In this document: one piece after another, positions 8,888-16,709 of the stretch
How the letters are laid out: every line of letters begins with the position of its first letter
Position numbering within the stretch: the stretch's first letter is position 1
Source: Sphingomonas sp. Leaf67
Lineage (GTDB): Bacteria > Pseudomonadota > Alphaproteobacteria > Sphingomonadales > Sphingomonadaceae
Length of the DNA: 64,000 nt
Direction: 5' to 3'
Assembly: GCF_001421965.1 (NCBI RefSeq)
Contig: NZ_LMLP01000021.1
Location: forward strand, 486,362 to 550,361
Position numbers and translations under genes: made by a program
The notes under the pieces: model-generated
Seen by the model: only the letters and a program-made list of their open reading frames with translations
Database searches by the model: none
What the model was told of the DNA's origin: nothing

Positions 8888-9573
8888 CCCGGCCGGTCAT
8901 CACCGCCTTCGACTGGGTGCCCGATTTCGCGCAGGGGCAGGTCCGCGACCTCCGCGTCCGCTGGATATTGGAAGAGGCGGGCCAGCTTTACGACGTCGAT
9001 TATCTGTCACAGGGTGCGCAGAAGCGCCCCGATCACCGTGCCCGGCAACCCTTTGGACAGGTACCGACCTATCAGGACGGCGATCTGACCCTGTTCGAAT
9101 CGGGCGCGATCGTGCTGCACATTGCCGAACGGCATGGCGTGCTGCTGCCGAACGATCCGACCGCGAAGGCGCGGGCGATCGAATGGCTGTTCGCCGCGCT
9201 CAACACGGTCGAACCCCCGATCATGGACCATGCCATCGCCACCTTGTTCGAACGGGACGAACCCTGGTCGAAACCGCGCCTGCCCGCGGTCGAGGCGCGC
9301 ATCGCCGAGCGGTTCGGCGAGGTCGCGGCGCGGCTGGGAACACGCGAATGGTATGATGGCGACTTCGGCATCGGCGACCTGATGATGGTCGCGGTGCTGC
9401 GGATCATGGATGGCAGCGACCTGCTCGCCGCCCATCCGACGCTGGTCGCCTATGTCGAACGGGGCACCGCCCGCCCCGCCTTTCACCGCGCGCTTGCCGC
9501 GCAACTGGCCGGCTTCACCGGCGAACCGCCTGCCGGCTATGCCGAATGGGCCGCCAAGGGAGACTGCGCATGA
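8884..9573 (+). CDS. Glutathione S-transferase
   Basis: A 229-residue cytosolic GST. The N-terminal thioredoxin-like domain (about 1-85) contains QPFGQVPTYQDGDLTLFESGAIVLHIAE, with the cis-Pro (V-P) and the Glu-Ser pair that binds the glutathione gamma-glutamyl group. The helical C-terminal domain follows, including the GIGDLMMVAVLR N-capping region. It conjugates or reduces with glutathione; the substrate is unknown. It is coupled to its neighbours by ATGA overlaps at both ends. Confidence 0.9.
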   Translation: MTRPVITAFDWVPDFAQGQVRDLRVRWILEEAGQLYDVDYLSQGAQKRPDHRARQPFGQVPTYQDGDLTLFESGAIVLHIAERHGVLLPNDPTAKARAIEWLFAALNTVEPPIMDHAIATLFERDEPWSKPRLPAVEARIAERFGEVAARLGTREWYDGDFGIGDLMMVAVLRIMDGSDLLAAHPTLVAYVERGTARPAFHRALAAQLAGFTGEPPAGYAEWAAKGDCA

Positions 9574-10295
9574 CCTATATCGACGGGTTCGTGACCCCGG
9601 TGCCGCGCGCCATTCGCGCCGCCTACGAACAGCATGTCGCGGCGGCGGCGGCGATCTTCGCCGATCTCGGCGCGGTGCGGTTGATCGAATGCTGGGGCGA
9701 CGATGTGCCCGCTGGCAAGCATACCGACTTCGCACGATCGGTCGCGCTGACCGAAGACGAAGACGTGCTGTTCAGCTGGATCGAATATCCCGACCGCGCG
9801 ACCCGCGATGCGGCCGGCGCGGCGATGATGGCCGATCCGCGGATGGAGGCGCTCGACATGCCGTTCGACGGCAAGCGCATGATCTATGGCGGCTTCGATG
9901 GCGTCATGGTCAGCGGCGACGGCGGCGCGCCCGGCTATGTCGATGGCTGCCTGACCCCGGTCTCCGCGACGCAGCGTGACGCCTATATCGCGTTCGCCGC
10001 CGAATCGGCACAGGTGTTCCGCGATCACGGCGCGCTGCGCGTGGTGGAGGGCTGGGGCGACGACGTGCCCGCCGGCAAGCACACCGACTATGCCCGTGCC
10101 GTCGACCTGCAGGATGGCGAAGTCGCCTGCTATTCATGGATCGAATGGCCGTCGAAGGACGCCCGCAATCGCGGTTGGCAGGCGGTGATGGCCGACCCGC
10201 GCATGGTCGATCGCGAAATGCCGTTCGATGGCCGGCGCATGATATATGGCGGCTTCTTACCCGTTTTCGACCAACGCATGGGAGCAGGCGCATGA
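9570..10295 (+). CDS. Tandem DUF1428 protein
   Basis: A 241-residue protein made of two DUF1428 repeats, about 1-117 and 122-240. Each begins with a GFVTPV/GCLTPV strand, then ECWGDDVPAGKHTD or EGWGDDVPAGKHTD, a SWIE(Y/W)P strand and MPFDGKRMIYGGF or MPFDGRRMIYGGF. DUF1428 proteins are normally single-domain, about 115 residues, ferredoxin-like and probably dimeric; this gene fuses two copies and would mimic the dimer in one chain. The start is ATG 9570, nested in the GST stop. The function of the family is unknown. Confidence 0.88.
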   Translation: MTYIDGFVTPVPRAIRAAYEQHVAAAAAIFADLGAVRLIECWGDDVPAGKHTDFARSVALTEDEDVLFSWIEYPDRATRDAAGAAMMADPRMEALDMPFDGKRMIYGGFDGVMVSGDGGAPGYVDGCLTPVSATQRDAYIAFAAESAQVFRDHGALRVVEGWGDDVPAGKHTDYARAVDLQDGEVACYSWIEWPSKDARNRGWQAVMADPRMVDREMPFDGRRMIYGGFLPVFDQRMGAGA

Positions 10296-11059
10296 ACCGG
10301 CAGGGTGACTTCATCTGGTATGAATTGCTGACCAGCGACATCGACGCGGCGGCCACCTTCTATGCCGACATCGTGGGCTGGCAGGTGCAGGATTCGGGGA
10401 TGCCCGGCATGGATTACCGCCTGTTCGTCGCCCCCGACGGCGCGATGATCGGCGGGCTGATGGCGATGCCGCCGGAGATGCCGGCACCGGTCTGGCTCGG
10501 CTATGTCGCTGTCGACGATGTCGATGCCGCCGCTGCCGATTTCATCGCGGCCGGCGGTACGCAGCACATGGCCCCGACTACCATCCCCGGCGTCGGCCGC
10601 ATCGCGATGCTCACCGACCCGCAAAACGCCGCGCTCTATCTGATGCGCAGCGCAAGCGACGCGACCAGCACCGTCTTCCAGGCCGCCGATCAGGCGACGC
10701 CGGGGCATTTCGTCTGGAACCAGTTGATGGCGCCCGACCTCGACCGCGCCATCGCCTTCTATGTCGACCGGTTCGGCTGGCGACAGGAAGGGTCGATGCC
10801 GATGGGGTCGTTCGGCGACTACAAATTCCTGCTGTGCGGCGACGTCGCGATCGGTGCGGCGATGGGCATGGTGCCGGGCGGACAGCCCGGCTGGCAATAT
10901 TCGACCCATGTCGCCGATATCGACCATGCGGCCGACCGCATCACGGCCGGCGGCGGCACCATCCTGCAAGGGCCCGACCAGATCCCCGGCGGCAGCTATT
11001 CGATCGTCGCCACCGATCCGCAGGGTGCCCGCTTCGGTCTGGTCGGTCCGCGGCGATGA
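10292..11059 (+). CDS. Two-module VOC protein
   Basis: A 255-residue protein with two VOC modules (about 5-118 and 130-252). The modules start with GDFIWYELLTSDIDAAATFY and GHFVWNQLMAPDLDRAIAFY. The family includes CFP-30B/YdfO-like proteins annotated as glyoxalase or hydroxylase; chemistry varies and metal binding is not assured. It overlaps the DUF1428 gene and the next VOC gene by 4 bases each. Confidence 0.88.
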   Translation: MNRQGDFIWYELLTSDIDAAATFYADIVGWQVQDSGMPGMDYRLFVAPDGAMIGGLMAMPPEMPAPVWLGYVAVDDVDAAAADFIAAGGTQHMAPTTIPGVGRIAMLTDPQNAALYLMRSASDATSTVFQAADQATPGHFVWNQLMAPDLDRAIAFYVDRFGWRQEGSMPMGSFGDYKFLLCGDVAIGAAMGMVPGGQPGWQYSTHVADIDHAADRITAGGGTILQGPDQIPGGSYSIVATDPQGARFGLVGPRR

Positions 11060-11541
11060 GCAAACTGCAACTGTGCCTCGTGGTCAACGGCCGGGCGGAG
11101 GAAGCCGCACGCTTCTACGCCGTGACCTTCCCCGACAGCGCGGTCGGGCGCATCCACGCGGCCGCCGCCGACTTTCCCGGCGGCAAGGCGGGGGACGCGC
11201 TGGTCGTCGAATTCACCCTGCTCGGCCAGCCCTGTTTCGCGCTCAACCACGGCCCGCCGACGCCCTTTTCCGATGCGATCTCGTTTCAGGTGCTGACCGA
11301 CGATCAGGCGGAGACCGACCGCTACTGGGACGCGATCGTCGCCGATGGGGGACAGGCGCGCGACTGTGGCTGGTGCAAGGACCGGTTCGGCCTGTCGTGG
11401 CAGATCACGCCGCGCGCGCTGATGGCCGGGATGGCGGATTCCGATCGGGCAGCGGCCGGGCGCGTCATGCAGGCGATGATGACGATGCAGAAGATCGACA
11501 TTGCCGCTATCGATGCCGCTCGCAGCGGAGAGAACCGATGA
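11056..11541 (+). CDS. PhnB-type VOC protein (3-demethylubiquinone methyltransferase-like fold)
   Basis: A 161-residue VOC protein of the PhnB/YjdN group. The N-terminal LCLVVNGRAEEAARFY, the central QPCFALNHGPPTPFSDAISF and the RDCGWCKDRFGLSWQITP end are characteristic. Members are often labelled as 3-demethylubiquinone-9 methyltransferase domains, although they carry no methyltransferase motif. It is cotranscribed with the adjacent VOC and SRPBCC genes through ATGA overlaps. The substrate is unknown. Confidence 0.87.
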   Translation: MSKLQLCLVVNGRAEEAARFYAVTFPDSAVGRIHAAAADFPGGKAGDALVVEFTLLGQPCFALNHGPPTPFSDAISFQVLTDDQAETDRYWDAIVADGGQARDCGWCKDRFGLSWQITPRALMAGMADSDRAAAGRVMQAMMTMQKIDIAAIDAARSGENR

Positions 11542-11993
11542 CCGAACACGAACTGGCGATCGAACGCCGCATCGCCGCCCCCGTCGACGCGGTGTGGCAG
11601 GCTTGGACCGAACATCTCCCCAAATGGTGGGCCCCGCGCCCCTGGACCACCGACCTGATCGCCCTCGACCTCATCCCCGGCGGCCGGTTCGCAACGACGA
11701 TGCGCGGGCCGGCGGGTGAGGAAATGATGGGCGAAGGCGTCATCCTAGAGGCGGTCCCGTACGAACGCGTCGCCTTCACCAACGCCTTCGCCCCCGGCTG
11801 GATACCGCAGCCGCAGCGGCTGGCGTTCGTCGGCCTCTTCACCTTCGAGGCCGATGGCGACGCGACCCTCTACCGCGCCGCCGCCCGCCACTGGGACGAG
11901 GAAACCGCGAAGATGCACGCCGAAATGGGCTTCGAAGGCGGCTGGGCCATGGTCGCGCAGCAATTGGAGGCAGTCGCGGTCAATTTCGCGTGA
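11538..11993 (+). CDS. SRPBCC/AHSA1-like protein
   Basis: A 151-residue START-like protein of the activator-of-Hsp90 (AHSA1) subgroup. It opens with LAIERRIAAPVDAVWQAWTEHL, continues with KWWAPRPWTT, and ends with the long helix GGWAMVAQQLEAVAVNF. Such proteins bind hydrophobic ligands in a helix-grip cavity. It closes the cassette and is followed by a repeat element. PhnB-VOC and SRPBCC genes often occur together, which supports a shared job. Confidence 0.87.
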   Translation: MTEHELAIERRIAAPVDAVWQAWTEHLPKWWAPRPWTTDLIALDLIPGGRFATTMRGPAGEEMMGEGVILEAVPYERVAFTNAFAPGWIPQPQRLAFVGLFTFEADGDATLYRAAARHWDEETAKMHAEMGFEGGWAMVAQQLEAVAVNFA

Positions 11994-12019
11994 AAATCTC
12001 TGTACTTCTGCCGATTCTC

Positions 12020-12143
12020 CACCGTTCAGTTCGAGCAGCTTCGAGCGAAGTCGAGAAGCGTCCGTCGAGAACCGCCAGCCCAAGGCAACGCCGTCTCGAC
12101 TACGGTTCTCGACAGGCTCGAACCTACGCTCGAAGCAAACGGT
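12020..12143. repeat. Dispersed palindromic repeat, family A (copy 1)
   Basis: The element is bounded by ACCGTT and AACGGT. It contains TTCGAGCAGCTTCGAGCGAA, GTCGAGAAGCGT and CGACTACGGTTCTCGAC. A second copy at 15829-15938 has the same order with a diverged middle. It is a non-coding REP-like element just after the SRPBCC stop. Confidence 0.8.
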
Positions 12144-12170
12144 AATAGGCGTTGAGGAAGCGGCCCTCGC

Positions 12171-12785
12171 TCACGCAAACGCCGCCGCCCCCTTCAACTG
12201 CTGATACGCCGCGATCACCTTCTGCAACGCCGCCTCATGCTGCCGGTCACCGCCGTTGCGATCGGGGTGATAGCGCCGCACCAGTTCCGAATAACGCTGG
12301 CGCAGGCCGGTCCGGTCGACATCGATGTCCAGCCCCATGACCTTCAGCGCCGACCGGTCGGCGGGGCTGAGCGACCGCCCGTCCCTGCGCTCGGCCCGGT
12401 TCACCCGCGCGTCGCGGAACTTCGCGCCGATCGCGTCGAGCGGATCGGCGAAATCGGCCCATGCCGGCCCCGGATCGACGCCGGCCCGCGCAAAGGCGCG
12501 CGTCTCGCGGTCCCAACCGGCATAGGGGCGCTGCGCGTCGTTGATCTCCTCGGCGGTCATCCCCGCAAAATAGTTATACCCGGCATTGAACGCGCGGATA
12601 TGCTCGAGGCAGAACCAGCGATAGGCGTTCGGCCGCTCACCGCCCTGCGGTGCACCCTCGACCGGCGGCGCGCGGAATTCGCCCGCGTCGGTGCATCCGG
12701 GCACCTCGCACGGCCGGCCATTCGCCTCGACCCGCCCGTGGAACCGGGCATTGGGGCGATCCTTGCTGATCTTCTCGCGCGCCAC
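12171..12785 (-). CDS. DnaJ (J-domain) protein of the cobS/bolA neighbourhood
   Basis: A 204-residue protein starting at GTG 12785, preceded by an AGGGAG ribosome-binding site. The N-terminal part has a possible metal or structural site (CEVPGCTDAGEF and, later, WFCLEHIRAFNAGYNYF). The C-terminal J domain (about 135-204) includes the HPD tripeptide in RRYHPDRNGG. It is transcribed divergently from bolA, 36 bases apart. In related alphaproteobacteria this gene sits directly upstream of cobS, and a role with the CobST chelatase has been suggested only from that linkage. Confidence 0.85.
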   Translation of the reverse strand: MAREKISKDRPNARFHGRVEANGRPCEVPGCTDAGEFRAPPVEGAPQGGERPNAYRWFCLEHIRAFNAGYNYFAGMTAEEINDAQRPYAGWDRETRAFARAGVDPGPAWADFADPLDAIGAKFRDARVNRAERRDGRSLSPADRSALKVMGLDIDVDRTGLRQRYSELVRRYHPDRNGGDRQHEAALQKVIAAYQQLKGAAAFA

Positions 12786-12821
12786 GCGACTCCCTTTGGC
12801 AAAAGGGGCTATATAGGCGCG

Positions 12822-13112
12822 ATGACCGACACCACCACCTTGCCGCTCGCCGATCTGATCGCCCGGCGGCTCCACGACGCCCTGTCCCCGACCCAGCTGG
12901 TCGTGACCAACGACAGCCACCACCATGCCGGCCATATGGGCGACGATGGCACCGGCGAGAGCCATTTTTCGGTCGACATCGTCGCGGCGGGCTTTGTCGG
13001 CCAGTCGCGCGTTGGGCGGCAGCGGATGGTCAACCGGGCGCTTGCCGACCTGCTGGCCACCCGCATCCATGCGCTGGCGATTCGCGCCCGCGCTCCGGGA
13101 GACGGCGATTGA
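12822..13112 (+). CDS. BolA family protein
   Basis: A 96-residue BolA protein. The family core HHHAGHMGDDGTGESHFSV and the invariant helix RVGRQRMVNRALADLL are present. BolA proteins partner monothiol glutaredoxins in iron-sulfur trafficking and affect cell morphology genes. The stop overlaps the TTG start of the following GST, so bolA leads a bolA-GST-pirin-hydrolase run. Confidence 0.92.
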   Translation: MTDTTTLPLADLIARRLHDALSPTQLVVTNDSHHHAGHMGDDGTGESHFSVDIVAAGFVGQSRVGRQRMVNRALADLLATRIHALAIRARAPGDGD

Positions 13113-13813
13113 GTTACGACCTCTGGTACTGGCCGACGATACAGGGCCGCGGCGAATTCGTCCGCCTCGCGCTGGAGGGGGCCGGCATCGCCTATCGCGA
13201 TCGCGCGCGCGAGGACGGCGTGGAGGCGATGCTGCACATGCTGGAACGGCACCCGCGCCCGCCCTTCGCCCCGCCCTATCTCTCGCTCGACAATTTCGTC
13301 ATCGCGCAGGTCGCCAACATCCTGCAATATCTGGGCGAACGCCATGGCTTGAGCCTGTCGAGCATCCGCGACCGGCAATGGGCCAATCAGTGGCAGCTGA
13401 CCATCGCCGACCTCGTGACCGAAATCCACGCCGTCCATCATCCGGTGGGGACCGGCGACTATTACGAGGACCAGCAGGCGGAGGCATCGCGCGCCGCCCG
13501 CCGGTTCCTGTCCGAACGCCTGCCCAAGTTCCTGACCTATTTCGAAGACCTGCTGCGCGAAAACGACAATCCTTGGGCGATCGACCACCGCTGGACCTAT
13601 GTCGACACGTCGCTGTTCCAGCTGGTCGACGGGTTGCGCTACGCCTTCCCCAACCGGATGAAGGTGCTCGAACCCGGCCTGCCCCGGCTGATCGCGATCC
13701 GCAACGCCGTCGCCACCCTGCCCGGCATCGCCGACTATCTTGCCAGCGACCGGCGTATCCCCTTCAATGAAGACGGCATTTTCCGCCACTATCCCGAACT
13801 GGACGCCGACTGA
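13109..13813 (+). CDS. Glutathione S-transferase-like protein
   Basis: A 234-residue GST of the sigma/mu-like group. It opens with MSYDLWYWPTIQGRGEFVRLAL, where the tyrosine region matches sigma-class enzymes, and has PPYLSLDNFVIAQVANILQYL at the glutathione site. The start is TTG 13109, nested in the bolA stop; no ATG is available near the N-terminal strand. The C-terminal domain has the expected helices (HRWTYVDTSLFQLVDGL). The substrate is unknown. Confidence 0.85.
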   Translation: MSYDLWYWPTIQGRGEFVRLALEGAGIAYRDRAREDGVEAMLHMLERHPRPPFAPPYLSLDNFVIAQVANILQYLGERHGLSLSSIRDRQWANQWQLTIADLVTEIHAVHHPVGTGDYYEDQQAEASRAARRFLSERLPKFLTYFEDLLRENDNPWAIDHRWTYVDTSLFQLVDGLRYAFPNRMKVLEPGLPRLIAIRNAVATLPGIADYLASDRRIPFNEDGIFRHYPELDAD

Positions 13814-14715
13814 TGGAAAACGACCGCTTCTTTCTGCAGACGATCTTGCCGATTACCCACGATCTTGGCGGGTTCAAGGTGCATCGCACTCTGCCGACGA
13901 AGACGCGGACGATGGTCGGCCCGTTCATCTTCTTCGATCAGATGGGCCCTGCCGAACTCGACCCCGGTCAGGGCATCGACGTGCGCCCGCACCCGCATAT
14001 CAACCTGTCGACGGTCACCTATCTGTTCGGCGGCGCGATCGACCATCGCGACTCGCTCGGCACCTTTGCCCGGATCGAACCCGGCGCGGTGAATCTGATG
14101 ACCGCCGGCCACGGCATCGTCCATTCCGAACGCTCGCCGGACGACGAACGCGCCGGTGGCCCGCTGTTGTCGGGCATCCAGACATGGCTGGCGATGCCCG
14201 AGGACCGCGAGGAGATGGATCCGGCGTTCGAGCATGTCGAGGCCGATCGCCTGCCGATCGTCAGCGGCGGCGGCGCGACCGCCCGCGTCGTGATGGGCGA
14301 CCTGTGGGGCGTGTCGGCCCCGACTACCCAGTACGCCGCGACCATCTATGCCGACATCCTCCTCGAATCGAACGGCGCGATCCCGATCGATGCCGGTGCC
14401 GACGAACGCGCGCTGTATCTGACCCATGGCGACGCGGCATTGGACGGTGTCGCGCTCGAACCGATGACGCTCTACGTGCTGCGCCCCGGCATCGCCGCGA
14501 CGCTGCGATCGTCGTCCGGCGCGCGGGTGATGCTGTGCGGTGGCGAGGCGTTCACGACCCCGCGCCATGTCTGGTGGAACTTCGTGTCCTCGCGCCGCGA
14601 CCGCATCGATCAGGCAAAGGCCGACTGGAAAGCGGGCAACTTCCCCAAAGTCCCCGACGATGCCGAAGAATTCATCCCGATCCCCGAAATCCCCAAAACG
14701 GTCAGTTATCCGTGA
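13813..14715 (+). CDS. Pirin family protein
   Basis: A 300-residue bicupin. The N-terminal cupin has the four metal ligands of pirin (H60, H62, H104, E106) in RPHPHINLSTVTY and GHGIVHSE. Bacterial pirins include quercetin dioxygenases and metabolic regulators. The ATG overlaps the GST stop by one base and the hydrolase GTG overlaps its own stop. Confidence 0.9.
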   Translation: MENDRFFLQTILPITHDLGGFKVHRTLPTKTRTMVGPFIFFDQMGPAELDPGQGIDVRPHPHINLSTVTYLFGGAIDHRDSLGTFARIEPGAVNLMTAGHGIVHSERSPDDERAGGPLLSGIQTWLAMPEDREEMDPAFEHVEADRLPIVSGGGATARVVMGDLWGVSAPTTQYAATIYADILLESNGAIPIDAGADERALYLTHGDAALDGVALEPMTLYVLRPGIAATLRSSSGARVMLCGGEAFTTPRHVWWNFVSSRRDRIDQAKADWKAGNFPKVPDDAEEFIPIPEIPKTVSYP

Positions 14716-15590
14716 CCGCGACGCGTCGCATCGCGCTGTCGACCGGCGTGTCGCTCGACGTCGCGGTGGCGGGCGATGCGGGCGCACCGGCGATGATCTT
14801 CCTCCACGGCTTCCCCGAATCGCACCGGACGTGGCGGCACCAGTTCGCCGAATTCGCGCGCGACCATCACGTCATCGCCCCCGATCAGCGCGGCTATGTC
14901 CGTTCCGACAAGCCGGCGGCGGTCGCGGACTATTCCCCCGACCGCATCGTCGCCGACCTGATCGCACTTGCCGACGCGCTGGGCGTCGGCCGGTTCACGC
15001 TGGTCGGCCATGACTGGGGCGGCGCGATCGCGTGGATGGCGGCGCTGCGCCATCCCGACCGGATCGAACGCCTCATCATCCTCAATGCGCCGCATCCGCT
15101 GATCTTCCAACGCTCGCTGTTCGACGATCCCGACCAGCGCGCCGCCAGCCGGTACATCACCAAATTCCGCGACACGGCGATCGATCGCGGGCTGATCGGC
15201 GCGGGGCTCGAACATTTCTTCGCGACCGGTTTCGCCAAACTGGTCACCCGCGCCATCGCCGGGCAGGACAAGGCCGCGTATCTCGATGAATGGTCGCAAC
15301 CCGGTGCGATGACCGCGATGCTCAACTGGTACCGCGCCTCGGCGATCGTCGTGCCGGCACCCGGCGAAACGCCCGAGCGTCCGGCCTGGATCGACGCCCC
15401 CTTCCCCCCGGTCACGCAGCCGACGCTGGTCGTGTGGGGCCTGCGCGACAAGGCGCTGTTGTCGGTGCAGGTCGAGGGGCTGGAGGCGGTCGTGCCCGAC
15501 CTGACGGTGGTGAAGGTCGATGCCGGCCATTTCGTGCCATGGGAGGCACCGGAGGCGGTGAACCGGGCGATCAGGGGGTGGTTGCGCTAA
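14712..15590 (+). CDS. Alpha/beta hydrolase (epoxide hydrolase / dehalogenase type)
   Basis: A 292-residue hydrolase from GTG 14712, overlapping the pirin stop. The oxyanion-hole motif is HGFPES (32-37), the nucleophile elbow is GHDWGG with Asp101, the acid region is VVWGLRDKALL, and the catalytic His is in DAGHFVPWE near 278. An Asp nucleophile points to epoxide hydrolases or haloalkane/fluoroacetate dehalogenases rather than esterases. The substrate is not predictable. Confidence 0.88.
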   Translation: MTATRRIALSTGVSLDVAVAGDAGAPAMIFLHGFPESHRTWRHQFAEFARDHHVIAPDQRGYVRSDKPAAVADYSPDRIVADLIALADALGVGRFTLVGHDWGGAIAWMAALRHPDRIERLIILNAPHPLIFQRSLFDDPDQRAASRYITKFRDTAIDRGLIGAGLEHFFATGFAKLVTRAIAGQDKAAYLDEWSQPGAMTAMLNWYRASAIVVPAPGETPERPAWIDAPFPPVTQPTLVVWGLRDKALLSVQVEGLEAVVPDLTVVKVDAGHFVPWEAPEAVNRAIRGWLR

Positions 15591-15608
15591 CGATCACCAG
15601 AACTGCCC

Positions 15609-15624
15609 CCAACCGTTCGTGCTG
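15609..15624. repeat. Truncated family B repeat end
   Basis: CCAACCGTTCGTGCTGA repeats the left end of the full family B element that begins 64 bases downstream. It looks like a remnant. The rest of 15591-15668 holds nothing I recognise. Confidence 0.5.
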
Positions 15625-15672
15625 ACGGGGGCGACGCCGGCCACCCGGAAACGCTCGGCGTCGGCAACCCCC

Positions 15673-15787
15673 ACCGTTCGTGCTGAGTAGGGACTGAGCG
15701 AAGTCGAAGGCCCGTATCGAAGCACTTGGTCAGCGGCCCTTCGATACGCCGCTTCGACAAGCTCAGCGGCTACTCAGGACGAACGGT
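15673..15787. repeat. Dispersed palindromic repeat, family B (copy 1)
   Basis: The element is bounded by ACCGTTCGTGCTGAGTAG and CTACTCAGGACGAACGGT. Inside are CCCGTATCGAAG and CTTCGATACGCC and paired CTGAGC/GCTCAG blocks, so it folds end to end. A second copy at 51980-52093 runs in the opposite orientation. Confidence 0.85.
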
Positions 15788-15828
15788 CTGGGAAGCAAGG
15801 CGAGGAAAGCCAAACTTTCCCACACCCA

Positions 15829-15938
15829 CCCCGTTCAGTTCGAGCAGCTTCGAGCGAAGTCGAGAAGCGTCTGTCGAGAACCCGCCTGCTTGGGGCACCC
15901 CTGCTCGACTACGGTTCCCGACAAGCTCGAAGCAAACG
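15829..15938. repeat. Dispersed palindromic repeat, family A (copy 2)
   Basis: It matches 12020-12143 in CGTTCAGTTCGAGCAGCTTC, in GAGCGAAGTCGAGAAGCGT and in GACTACGGTTCxCGAC. It lies between the hydrolase and nusB. Together with the family B copy it fills the 378-base gap from 15591 to 15968. Confidence 0.8.
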
Positions 15939-15968
15939 AGGGCGGAAGGGTCGAGGGAACGCGAGAGC

Positions 15969-16436
15969 CTACCCCCGAACCACCTTCGCCACCGAATCGA
16001 GCAAGCCATTCACGAACCCCTTTTCGCGCCGGTCGTAAAACGCATCGGCCACGTCCAGATACTCGCTGATGACCGCCGCCACCGGCACGTCCGGCCGCGC
16101 CAGCAATTCGTACGTGCCCGCGCGCAGGATTTGCCGCATCGGCTTGTCCAGCCGGTCGAGCGTCCACCCGGTCGACAGCTTCGATGCGATCATCGCGTCG
16201 ATCTCTTCGCGGCGGGCATCGACGCCCTTGACCACGTCGTCGAAGAACTGGACGTCCGCCTCGGCATATTCGACGCCTTCGATCGTCGCGCCCAACCGGT
16301 GCTGGTGGAATTCGTGGAGCAGCGCCGGGATCGGCGTCGCTTCCATCTCATGCTGGTACAGCGCCTGAACGGCGGCCAACCGGGCGGCGGCGCGTGCCTG
16401 ACGGGCACCGCGCGGGCGGGAATTCTTGCTGGTCAT
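15969..16436 (-). CDS. nusB: Transcription antitermination protein NusB
   Basis: A 155-residue all-helical protein. It opens with a basic arm (SRPRGARQARAAARLAAVQALYQHEM), typical of NusB, and ends with YLDVADAFYDRREKGFVNGLLDSVAK. NusB with NusE binds boxA in rRNA leaders and prevents premature termination. It is downstream of hisG-hisD on the same strand, separated by 273 bases that include a hairpin repeat. Confidence 0.95.
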   Translation of the reverse strand: MTSKNSRPRGARQARAAARLAAVQALYQHEMEATPIPALLHEFHQHRLGATIEGVEYAEADVQFFDDVVKGVDARREEIDAMIASKLSTGWTLDRLDKPMRQILRAGTYELLARPDVPVAAVISEYLDVADAFYDRREKGFVNGLLDSVAKVVRG

Positions 16437-16662
16437 AAGCGCCGCCCCATAGCCGCTGTCGGCCGCCCAAGTCGAGGGGGCGCTTTCCTACAGCCCCCGA
16501 TGGTGCCAGCGTCGCCGCGCTCTTTGAACCGTCCGCCTGTCCACCGCCCATGGTCCGACCGCCGCACGAATGCGTGGCGAGTGTGACTTTTGTGACCTTT
16601 GGCGGATTTCCGCCGTTTCGGAGCCCCGGTACGATGCATCGATCGACGCGACCACACCGTTC

Positions 16663-16689
16663 GTCACCCCGGACTTGATCCGGGGTGAC
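16663..16689. repeat. Short hairpin repeat, family E
   Basis: A perfect inverted repeat, GTCACCCCGGA - CTTGA - TCCGGGGTGAC, 20 bases beyond the hisD stop. It has no T-tract, so it is a REP-like hairpin rather than a classical terminator, although it could shield the hisD 3' end. A diverged relative is at 25090-25118. Confidence 0.8.
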
Positions 16690-16709
16690 GGGTCGTCAAA
16701 CGCGTCTCT

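Noticed and set aside
15609..15938. Possible CRISPR-like repeat cluster
   Set aside because: The copies are long palindromes of different families without regular spacing or spacers, and no cas genes are present.
16663..16689. Rho-independent terminator after hisD
   Set aside because: The stem is perfect but there is no T-tract on either strand, and the same hairpin recurs elsewhere; treated as a repeat.
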